Position numbers and translations under genes: made by a program. A stretch of DNA of 64,000 bases from Arbacia lixula (Eukaryota; Echinodermata; Echinoidea; Arbacioida; Arbaciidae). Numbering within the stretch: position 1 is the stretch's first letter; every line of letters begins with the position of its first letter. Under the pieces are notes generated by a model that saw nothing but the letters and a program-made list of their open reading frames with translations, was not told the origin of the DNA and made no database searches. Positions 29,331 through 64,000 of the stretch are shown here, one piece after another. The stretch spans positions 9,657,325 through 9,721,324 of the forward strand of contig OZ022589.1 in assembly GCA_963669155.1 (NCBI GenBank). The letters run 5' to 3'.

Positions 29331-31479
29331 GTTGTGCTTGATATTTAATTTTGTAAATGCAAAGATATTTACAAGTCATGAGCAATATTCATCAATAGTT
29401 ACAGTACATTCTTGTATCTCCACTTTATTGTAAATGTTGCATCATGATTGAATCTGTTATGTTTGTGATACAGGTCCCTGCATGGTGACCATTTACTTTG
29501 CATAATATACCATGAACACATGGTCCTGTATGTGTGCAGTAGTTCATGTACTTGATGTAAAGGAGATGTTTGGACAATTAAACAAATATTCTACCATAAT
29601 AAACATAAATCAAGGACCTAAATTGCTTATTTTGGATAGAAAAATACCCTCCAAATCTGTCACAATCGAATGTTTAGTTTTGAATTGTAACTCTTCAATT
29701 TCTGTACCCTAGGGAGAAAGATCAAGTGGCGTCGCCTTCACTGTGCCTGTGCTATTTTGGTGAAGCAGCTGCTATGTTATGCGTGACGATCGTGTGCTAA
29801 AATGCCGATGTGTCAAGCGTTTGGATGTTTGAATAAGCCTATGATTAGAATAACGGAAGTAAAAACACTAGAATCTCGTGGCGAGAATTTATGAATATCT
29901 TAATTTGTTTACGTTTACCTGCTCTTTATAGCTTAGTGTGGACAGTTCTGTGCAAATCAAAATAAAGTAATACAATTGAAACAGTGCAAAATAAACTAGA
30001 AAGAACAACGTTGCGTATTTTCAAAGTTTGACTTTAATCTATACACATTTAACTACTATAGCTGTGTAAGTGCTGTTAACATACATAATTGATTGTACAT
30101 CAGATAAACAAAATGTTAATCACCTAGTATATCCAACACAATTCTGCCATACAGTGTAGTACTATTTGTTGATAAAAATGAGACTTTATTAATGTCATCT
30201 ACATATTAATATCCTCCAATTGCAACAGCTGCAATTAAATATCAACATTTTGTATTAAGAAATAAGTAGTTCTATTGTGTGCTATTTTAAAAACCACTTT
30301 AGATACTGAACCTTCATCTACATTGTGCATTAGTCCAAATATGTGTCCATGGTTGTGAATTTGTATAAGCATGCATGTACAAAATGACACACGTTGCAAT
30401 TATGCGTGTGAGTTCTGGCAAAGATGTGATGACGCATTGAGGGTACATGTAAGGGTGCTTTTCAACATAATCCTGAACAACACGCTTACTCTATTTGCAC
30501 ATAAGAGCAGAGAAGTAAGCACAAGACAAATGTAAATTGATCTTGGTCAATAGTGACATATCACCTTTGAACTGATTATTAAAAGCGAAATAAAGTGCAG
30601 TAATTTCTAAATATCATGCTGGTAGTGAACTAAAAAGGTTGAAATTATGGTTTGTTTTTCAAATTGGCACAATTATTGCTCTAAATTGTGCATTTCTGAC
30701 ACATGTTACAGGTAATTTACAATGGAATGCATGTTCTGTTTTATGACAAACATTTTTCATTAAATGTTGCCAATTTGAAAGCCGAATAGTGGTCAGTCTT
30801 ACTTAAGAAAGGTCTTGGAGGTGAGCTTACCCTTGTGATTATGAACCTAATTGACTAGTACATGTATCCCAAAGGAATCATCCACAATAAGATTGCACAG
30901 AAGAGATATTTGAACAGGTTTCATACATTTTTGCTTCATGTCCTCAGAGCATAGAATCAAATTCTGTCCTAAGTCTCTTACATAAAAGTATCTTTCAAAC
31001 TAGTATGGTTCTTTAGCATAAACTCAACATACATGTATAAACATACATGCATAGAAATAAAGCACCAATTAATATATACAGCCAGATGTAGAAAATAGCT
31101 TTCAAGTTGAATATTCTCATGTTTTGTTTAAATCATGTGCATTATAATATGCATCTCATATAAATAGTCATATATCTATTTACATAGGTATATCTAAAAA
31201 CTTGCTACTAGTCTTCACAAATGTTTTTTTTTTAATATAATATTCAGCCCATGTGTAAAATGACATAACAAATATCACTAAACTTCTATTAATTATCAAG
31301 GCAAGAATGACACAGGAATTGGTCTGTTTAGAAAATAAATGCAAGTCTGTATAGGAAGTAAATACAACTGAAAGGTACACGTTCATGGTATGCTCAGTAC
31401 ACTCATTTCCAAGCAATTGTTACACAACATTCTGCATATTTTATCATGTGTAGCACCCATATATCTCCAATCATTGCTG

Positions 31480-31740
31480 GAATCTGTTCCTTACTGAGCC
31501 AGCATTATATGCAAGCTGGCTTCTTTCCACTGAGATACTAAGCAGCACAACTCCCGTACAATCTGCTGTTCAGAAACTAGATTGACCATAGGCTGAGATA
31601 CCCTATGGACCCAATTAAATGACTTCCCTTTAGTTACTGCAGTTCCATAGCAAATGTTGACATCGTGACTTGTCCAGGGTTCACAAAGGCAGAAAGTCTA
31701 ACCATGAGCAATGGGCTAATGAAGCTCACAGAATGAACCT
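31480..31740. repeat. Interspersed repeat, CCAGGGTTCACAAAG family, uninterrupted
   Basis: It shares several blocks with 25490-26090 but lacks the 363-bp MITE, so it serves as the empty-site reference. Confidence 0.65.
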
Positions 31741-32998
31741 GCTGCCTCTACAACGTTCTTATCCTTGTTCTTTCTCTTGCGATAGAGCTAATCTATCCTA
31801 TGGAATGTAAATGTCACATCAAAAATACACCTTACAGAACTGGTGTTTCCATCTGTATCCTATCTGCATTATGATTTACAATTTACAGAAAATAAAACTC
31901 CACAAAATCTACCGTTTACACTGTACATGTACTGAAACGATGCTTACTATAAACGATATACACAAATTGCAATATGTCATCCTCTGCTGCATGTACAAAC
32001 ATGTTATTTCTTTCAAAAGAGTATAAAAAGCATCTCAGCCTAAATATAAAATAATACATTTCTAACAAACATCTGTACCAGTGATTTGACTCAAAAGGTA
32101 CATGTAAAAACAGATTTGAAGTATAGTTGTAATGTTCAGAGAAAATGTGCCTTTCTTTATGGTGGTCCTATAGAATGCACTTCAAGATAAGCTTTGTAGC
32201 TTGGTAATGACACATTATGAACATGATTCAGAATCCTTAGTTCCTGAATTATTACAGGGCACTGTGACTTTGGAACAGCACTCTACAAGACCCTCAATAC
32301 ATTGACATTAATGTTGGCAATGATTGCAATATTAGTGCATTCACCTGCAAAGACATGAATTCTGATACAGTACTCTTATGTCATGCCATATTGGAACCCA
32401 GATAGGGTTTTTCCACTTAAGTACATGTACTGTACATATACAGTATTGAAGCGAGACAAGTCTGTTTAAAAGCCTATCCCTGAAAGACAATGGATAAATA
32501 TTTCTCCCTTTGCTGAATCCTAGATGACTGATGATGCTCACTGGACTCACAGACTCGACAGATCAATAACGTATAAAAACTACTAGGATCAGTAGCAATG
32601 AGGTAGGCCTACTTTTTAAATATAACTGCGGTTTGTTTGACAAGCGCATCGACAAGTATTTCAGATTTGGGACTGAAACACGACCTTACCTGGATTTCAT
32701 GACTGGCAATTTGATGTTCCTTAACCAAATGAATTAATTTACATGTTGATGTACATATCTATGATTTTAAACTGACATTAACATTCCAACCAAAGAAGAG
32801 AATTCTGGTTGTAGTCTTGGTAGGAATTTGACATTCCTATCATAGCTGTTTTTTATCACTCATTGGAAAATGCAAATACATCTTTTTGTTGGTACAAAAC
32901 ATTTCTAACAGTTATAATAATGACAAAACAAAATTTGGGCCTTTATATCTTGATGAGATAGTAATACCCATGAACCATTCTTTTTACCACTTTTATTA

Positions 32999-33439
32999 TT
33001 AAAGACAGGGTGTAGCTTTTGCACATCAAAAATACAAAATTTGTTAAAAAACCTGGGAAAATGGATTTTGATACTGAATCAGAACTCCCTCCTAGTCATA
33101 GAACTGGAAACTGACTTTGAGCAAAAGCACAGCAATTGCTAAATTTAGAGGAGGTTTTGGGCGGGTCGTCTGAAACCAATGGCTTAGAGACCCGAGACTT
33201 CTGAGTGCTATGGTCCGCACAGATCCGCTCCACAGTGCATGCGTTCAATAGGAGCAATTATGATTACGATTATGAATGTAGACTATGCTCCCTGTGTTTC
33301 AAACGTAAATAAGGATAGTTTCTACTTTTCCTATAAGTGTTTGTGAAGCTATGACTGAGATTTCATACAGGTTATTGTTACGGTATACTGCCGATTCCTG
33401 CCCACTTTGACTCTTGCTAATGAGACACCCTGTCTTTAA
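32999..33439. mobile_element. TTAA MITE, TTAAAGACAGGG family
   Basis: The ends TTAAAGACAGGGTGT and ACACCCTGTCTTTAA are perfect 15-bp inverted repeats, 441 bp apart. Related copies: 49014-49467, 46690-47520 (split) and 26610-26860. Confidence 0.85.
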
Positions 33440-35690
33440 ATTAAAACAATACTTCATTCATGATACACTTTGGAACAATCTTCAACTTTGAGCAGCATGC
33501 ATGTAATGTAAGTCTTCGCCATATGAAGTGTTGTTAGTGATATATACTGTTGCTAAAATGTCATCTTTGTGCCAGGATTAGTGAATACAGTTTGCTAGCA
33601 TGCCTTTAACGTTGGTCATTCAATTCATATGCATGTAGCACTAAAATGAGTCACAATATGTGATGACATAATATTACTAACATGACATGATGAAACATTT
33701 TAATTGGGTGAACCAGCACTCTTAACTCTTTTAGCAACATCAGCTTGAAATCCTTTTTTAAAAATTGTGCAATGTGTAGTCTTTCCCCCACACTCTCTTT
33801 AAAAAAATGTATCCTTTTCTGAGGGAGTACATGTACCTGCATATAGCATACAATTATGCTAAAATATTTTTAAAACCTTAAGGTACATTCAAATGCATCT
33901 TGGGACTTCATCTATCATTGATTACGGTATCTCACTACTTACGCAAAGTATAAAAGATAATTATTATTGTACTCTACAAATTAGAAAACATCTTCTGACT
34001 ATATATTTCTTGATATATTGCAAATCTTGAGTACCGGTATCATGTCATACATGAATAACATTAGTTTGTGGAAGTAAAAAAAAGGAAATTTTCAAAAAAA
34101 TAAGAAATATTTCATGACTATTGCACTTTCTTAAGTAAATGAAACAATGTTGTGGCATAAGAGGTAATGAGTAAGGAAATAACATAACGAACACAAATGA
34201 TATACATGTTTACAGGTCTAGAGAATTAGACTGAGAAAGAGAGAAGGAGAGAATGGGGAGGGACAAACAGATGAACATAAATGTAAAAGCAAACAAATCA
34301 AATAAGATGCAGAGAAGAAAAGTTTGTTGAATTTTAGGTCTTAGACCTTTCTCATGAATGAACAATTCACATATAAACATGATTGCATACTGCCACAATA
34401 AAATACAAAAGAATGTATTTGTAATTTTAAAGTTTTATTTCATGAAATTGTTGATTATGCTTCTTGGCATTTTAAAAGGAAGTTTGATCTTCATGCCATC
34501 TTTCTTTAATGCAATATGAAGAAATTTGTAAAATATGCATATATATGCAAAATTTGCATAAATTATAATTTACACAAAATTTAACATTTTTTCTGAAACA
34601 AATATGCAGCCGCGCTCTTAACATGATCCTTTATCTCCAAAATTTTGCCTCGATTCAACATTCCGTAGCCAAATAAAACCTGCTTTTAAAAAGCCCAGTG
34701 AGAATAGGGTTTAAATTTTGGCTTAATTTGCTCTCATGTATGTTTTATTGATTGCAAAATCATAAGAGACTTGTGGTTCACGAACCACCTTGTCTTACTA
34801 CCTAACAACATATTATAAGCCCCCTTTGTTACAGTTTAAAATACGCTTGGCAAAGTAGCAGTACGCAATCATGTGAATATATGTGAATTGTCCATTCTTG
34901 ATAAAGGTCTATAAGCAGAAATTTGACTTTTCTTGTCTGGCATCTCCTTTATTTATTTGTATTTACATTTATTTGTAAACATAAACAAATCAATGAATCA
35001 ATTAACAAATTTATCAAGAATCATTCTTGATAAAGGTCTAAGACCAAAATATTGATGAAGTTTTCTTCTCCGGCATCTTCATTAATTTGTTTGTGTTTAC
35101 ATTTACATTTTCAGTGCCATCACATCCTCATTCATTAGCACATGTAGAGAGAAAGGAGAAAAAAAGAAAGGAGAGAGTATAAAAGAGTACATTTTGCAAC
35201 ATCAGGAAGAAGATTGACGATGGGGGAGAAAGTGAGAGATAAACAAGATCGGGCAGAGTGAGAGAGAAGAGCGACAGGAAGACAGAAGAAAACAGGGAAG
35301 ATTGAGAAGGTGATAAAAGAATGAAAGTCACAATTTATTGAGATAAATGTGTAGCAAGTTCTGGGAGAGGGAAGGGGAAAGAAAACGTGTATGAATGTGA
35401 AGACATATAATAGATACATGACAATGTGTTAAACTGTGAAAGTAATGGGGTAAGAACAATGGCAAGCAGACTTTCATGCAAGCAGATAAGTGCATCTAGG
35501 CCCAAATTCACTAGGAGATTCAATCAAAAATTGTAGTTTATGGATTTGTGATATGTCTGCCACATGTCATCTCATACCTGCTACTATCATAAAATAAAAA
35601 CTATCAATTTCATCACTATATGGTCAACATTTACTTCTGACCAAAGTAATTTTGTTCATTTGTTTCGTGACAGAATCATAGTCTTTGTTG

Positions 35691-38307
35691 TGGCATAGGA
35701 ATGCCTGCACTATGTGATCGACATATCAATGGACTAACTTTCCTGTGTGAAATGGGGCCTGGAAGCCAGAGAGATGTACCACAAGAGACTGAGCAGAAGC
35801 AACACCAAGAAAAGAAAGTAGGAAAGCAGAGCTGTGCCGCAAATGTGCATCATAACCAGGTGCTACGTATATTTACACTGAAACCTGCAATGCAAAAAGA
35901 AACAGAAAGAAAAGAATTGAGCATTTATATATCAATGGAAAGGCGGTTATATAAGTTTTTGTCCGCATTGCATTGAAAGCTGTCATACCCAGGAAACAAC
36001 TCTGGGATAACGATCCAAGTTTTACAGGTATTTTGCCTATTTTATTTTCACTGAAAGCTGGCTTCAGGAAGGCTATAAAGAAAAGCGAGGATTGTTGTCT
36101 TTAGAACAACGAGTTATATCAGGATTGCAAACATACTTAAAAGAAAACTATACATTTTAGCTTTGGGAGCGCCAAAAGACTTCTTTTTAACAAGTGTTTG
36201 TTTTGACTATTAATAGTCTTCTGTAATACAGAAACACATGATGCATGCATCACACATTACATTAACCACAAAGTACATGGAGAACATATACAGAAAGGGT
36301 TTGTGATTCAGATATGATGCGGGAAGGAAGGGGGGGGGGTGGCGGGAGGGACAAGTACAATGACAATTAGGGAAAACAGTGAAGAGAGAACTTTACATGT
36401 AAAAGTTCTGCATTTGGACTACAAGCTGCAAGTCATGTACTATATATTTGATTCAAAGTAGACATAAAAATCATATCCTTATCATTGATAAATCATATAT
36501 ATGTATTCTGTACCATATAAAAAATGAAACAACATGTGCTATTGACATATGATGTTTGCATATAAGCTATGTAAGGACCTTTACCGTATTTATTAGATTT
36601 CGTGTCCACATAGTTGCTGTTTGATTTGATAATAATTTTTTCATTGCACAATTCTCATATAACCAAAACTGTTTAAGGCTCAAGTGGCAAGAATTTCTTA
36701 AAAACAATGATTAGTATGATTAGTAATTGCTCTTGTCACATACTTCTACCACATTTATATACATCAGATTTGTGTGTGGCATTTTGTCACACATCTAGTA
36801 AAATAAAGTAGTACTATCCAATGAAAGATCAGTTCAAAATCTACATGTAGTACTACATGCACCCACTACAAAGATAAGTACAATTATGGTGGTTGGAAAC
36901 GAGTGGCACCCACTTTTGGCATATTGACTCCATTGAATGTAAAGCAAGCAGACTTGCGTGCCACCCACCTGGGCCTCGTTGCATAAAACTTTTAATTACT
37001 GGTAACTTTTAACAATTCTTCAAGATAAGGGATTATAGAAGTGGTAAAGAATGCGATACCCATAATCATAGCAGAGTCCTTCTGCAGTGAGCAAAGGTTA
37101 CACAATGGCTTGATATCAGGACCACAGGAAGCTCCTGGGCCTTGTTGCATAAAACTCATACCATTGATGGTAACTTTGCTACCAATGGCAACTTCTATGA
37201 AAACCTTGAATTTGATTGGCTGTTGAGTGATGTTAACATGGTAGGTAACATTGATGTCAGAGTTACTATTAATGGTAAGTTTTATGCAACAGGGCCCGTG
37301 AGAGCAACAATGAATACTTCAACAGGTTCGGGTGTAGATGGGTTCTGGTAGTAAAGCCACTAAAGCAAACCGTGTCACTATTACTCTTTTATTCAAAGCT
37401 ACTGTAGCTTTCTTGCACCAATTTTACACTCAATTCTTTAAGCCAAGTATCATATCCTGCACAAAAAAGATTTGAGATACATCAAAGTGTAACAAAACAT
37501 ATATTCCAAAAAATTATGTGTTCCAAAAAACACAACCCAACGAGCTCTCATTACTGCACCTGTTGCAATGGTAGTAACAGTTAATGGTAAGTTACAGTAA
37601 TTGAAAACCTATGCAACATGGCCCAGGTGGGGATTTGAATCTGCATCTTCTGCCTGCTGGCAGGGACATGACCACAAGGCCACTGCTGGCTTCTGAAAAT
37701 AAAACCCACCTTGTTTAGGAACCACTACCTCCAAGTTTCATTCACTTCCTCATAGAGTACCGAAGTGTGACATCATTTGAGCATTATTGTCAAGACAACT
37801 GGATCTAAACAATGCGTGTAGAGCAAGCAGCGGTGATCACAGCGGGGACTGTAATTGGGAATACCCGATACTAGCCCGATAGACAATATCGGACGGTTAA
37901 ACCTCTCACTGGAGTGAGTTTATTCAGAGCCAATTGCCTTAACAACATGCTCATATGATGACACTACTTCGGTACTCTATAAGTGTTCATGAGTTCCCAG
38001 TAGGATATGATTTGACTCAATAGACACGTGTGGAGAAACAATAGATCCTACCATCATTACTTCCATTTTCCATCTAAACAAGACTGAGTGATCACTGCCA
38101 ATTATTTGAATTCTCAAATACCACACAATTTGAAAACTAGCGAGTAAACATGAAAACCAGTTTGGGCAAACGCCTGGGAGGTACTGAGTCCTGTACACAC
38201 TTGGTATTTATTTCCGTCCAACAATCACATGTGTAATTTTACTACCAGAACTCCATCTTCTTTTTGTATTTGAAAGCACAGATAATCATGTCATGCATGA
38301 CTGGATG
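35691..38307 (-). other. 3' UTR and downstream flank of copy B
   Basis: Homologous to positions 1-2951, beginning at least at 35753 (window position 1). No gene is recognised, although 3' UTR of the receptor is expected immediately below 38308. A segment at about 37555-37680, containing a MITE end, is extra relative to copy A. Confidence 0.5.
37137..37297. mobile_element. Fold-back MITE, GGGCC-TGTTGCATAAAACT family (copy B flank)
   Basis: This is the orthologous position to the element at 1373-1533, so the insertion predates separation of the two copies. Confidence 0.7.
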
Positions 38308-62602
<24,295 letters not shown>

Positions 62603-63053
62603 CTTTAAAAAAATACAAAGAATGGATAAAAACCATGCTACATTCTTCAAAACGATGCCATTAATATACAAAAAAATGTCACTGCATTTTGGTCTATCAC
62701 TCATAATATGCTTGTGTAGGTATTACTATTAGTATGATACCAATGTAAATGAGCTATTGTTTTGCAGAGAAAGAGAAATTAGCATACATCTGTTACATTC
62801 ATATATCAAAGCTTACTATAAACTTCTTTTCCCAGGGCCCCAAATAGAAAAGTCTCTTAATTCTGGAAGAAAAGTGAGAGAAGGTGTGAGAGGGAGAAAA
62901 AGACAAGAGTGAGCGAACGGGAGAAAGAGGCAAATGAGCATATGTTAGAGGTAAAGAGAGAGAGATGGAGAGATAGAGATAGAGAGAGTGAGAAAGGGAG
63001 AGATGGGGATGGAGAGAGATGAAGAGAGAGTGAAAGAGTGAAAGAGAGAGATG

Positions 63054-63086
<33 letters not shown>

Positions 63087-63284
63087 AGAGATGGAGAGAG
63101 CGATGGAGAGAGAGATAGACAGAGATAGAGAGAGAGATGGAGAGAGAGAGATGGTGAGAGAGACATATGGAGAGAGAGACATATGGAGAGAGAGAGATAT
63201 GGAGAGAGAGATATGGAGAGAGAGATAGGAGAGAGAGAAAGATAGAGAGAGGTATGGAGATAGAGAGAGATGGAGAGAGAGGTA

Positions 63285-63332
<48 letters not shown>

Positions 63333-63343
63333 GAGAAACATAA

Positions 63344-63378
<35 letters not shown>

Positions 63379-64000
63379 TACAGGAAGAGACATGGGTGCA
63401 GAGAAAGACAAAATAGAGGGAGAGATGCTTCAGGGAGAGTAGAAGGGAGAGAGAGAATAAAAGTATGAGAGAGAACACAAATTTGAGTAAGAGAGAAAAA
63501 ATAAAACAGAGAGAGAGATAGGGAGAGAGAGAGAGTGTGTGTGTGTGAGACAGCGTGGGAGAGTGAGAAGAAGTAGTTGAAAGAATGGGAGAGTGATATG
63601 AAGAGATACAGAGAGCATATATTATGTAAAAGGGTGAGGAAGAGATGATAAATGACATGTATAGACAACCAGAGTGGAGAAGAGAAAATATGGGAGTGAA
63701 ATCTGCCCTACCTTGACAAAAGGAAGCAAGTAACATTTGAAATTTATCCAAAAGTAAGAGGACCCCTCTCTAAACAGAAGAAAGTTGGATAATGCAGGTA
63801 CATTGAGTATTTCAATAGGCACTTTATCAATCTTTTAGAGTCTTTTAGTGCCCAAAGTGTGTAAAATGGTATCTCCTGTCTTTTAATTAGAAAAATATGA
63901 AATGTGTGCGATTTGACACTTGCTTCCTTTTGTCAAAGAAGGGCAGAATAGTGCGCATGTTCATGTCAGTATGAAGGAAGGGTTGATTGGTTAATATGAT
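62603..64000. other. Upstream intron of copy B with large (GA)n tract
   Basis: No exon is recognised. Most of 62940-63560 is GA-rich, with GAGAGATGGAGAGA-type units. The stretch is presumably intron of the receptor gene; its upstream exons lie beyond the window. Confidence 0.6.
62940..63560. repeat. (GA)n/(GAGAGATGGA)n low-complexity tract
   Basis: About 600 bp of purine-rich repeats with ATGG and ATAG interruptions. Three long Ser/Leu-rich minus-strand ORFs (up to 289 codons) are artefacts of this composition. Confidence 0.93.

Larger units (their letters stand above)
28642..35690. other. OSGEPL1 3' flank and intergenic DNA
   Basis: No exon is recognised. Candidate OSGEPL1 poly(A) signals (AATAAA) are at about 29961, and AAATAAAC follows near 29990. 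The stretch holds MITEs at 29008-29330 and 32999-33439, an interspersed repeat at 31480-31740, and a duplicated TTCTTGATAAAGGTCTA motif at about 34897 and 35024. Confidence 0.5.

Noticed and set aside
62799..63751. Ser/Leu-rich minus-strand ORFs up to 289 codons
   Set aside because: Open because the DNA is (GA)n; several frames are open at once and none resembles a protein.

Overview
The window is metazoan nuclear DNA: AT-rich, intron-rich and full of microsatellites, minisatellites and short fold-back transposons. It holds an invertebrate VEGF-receptor-type tyrosine kinase with at least eight Ig domains, which fits an echinoderm and most likely a sea urchin. The species assignment is inference. 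No prokaryotic, viral or CRISPR-type content was seen.

Layout. (1) 1-8995, minus strand: the 3' seven exons of a VEGFR-like kinase (copy A), coding 409 residues from mid-kinase to stop, ending next to a 200-base N gap (8996-9195). (2) 9196-18130: no gene recognised; simple repeats, a dead LINE tail, a degenerate telomere-like tract and MITEs. (3) 18131-28641, plus strand: a complete eight-exon OSGEPL1/Qri7 gene (mitochondrial tRNA t6A synthesis), 431 residues. (4) 28642-38307: non-coding, with MITEs, running into a second copy of region 1. (5) 38308-62602, minus strand: copy B, the long VEGFR-like gene, with 21 exons (1,415 residues in the window) coding eight Ig domains, a transmembrane segment, a split kinase and a C-terminal tail. 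Its 5' end (signal peptide and any further Ig domains) lies beyond 64000.

Copies A and B lie in the same orientation about 36 kb apart. Over the shared 409 codons I count about 27 synonymous changes and one replacement (Glu to Asp). Introns differ by several insertions and repeat-number changes. This is either a real duplication kept under strong purifying selection or an alternative haplotype wrongly placed in the scaffold; the gap at the copy A breakpoint makes the second explanation serious.

The receptor would bind VEGF/PDGF-type ligands at the cell surface and signal by tyrosine phosphorylation. OSGEPL1 is an unrelated housekeeping enzyme lying between the copies. The rest is mostly a record of transposition: several TTAA-flanked hairpin MITE families (Kolobok/T2-like termini), some nested in each other with recognisable empty sites, a pogo/Tigger-like element carrying an internal minisatellite, and an unclassified 1.29 kb element present only in copy B. 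Two tandem repeats have duplicated real splice acceptors of the receptor gene. I found no convincing new multi-gene system.
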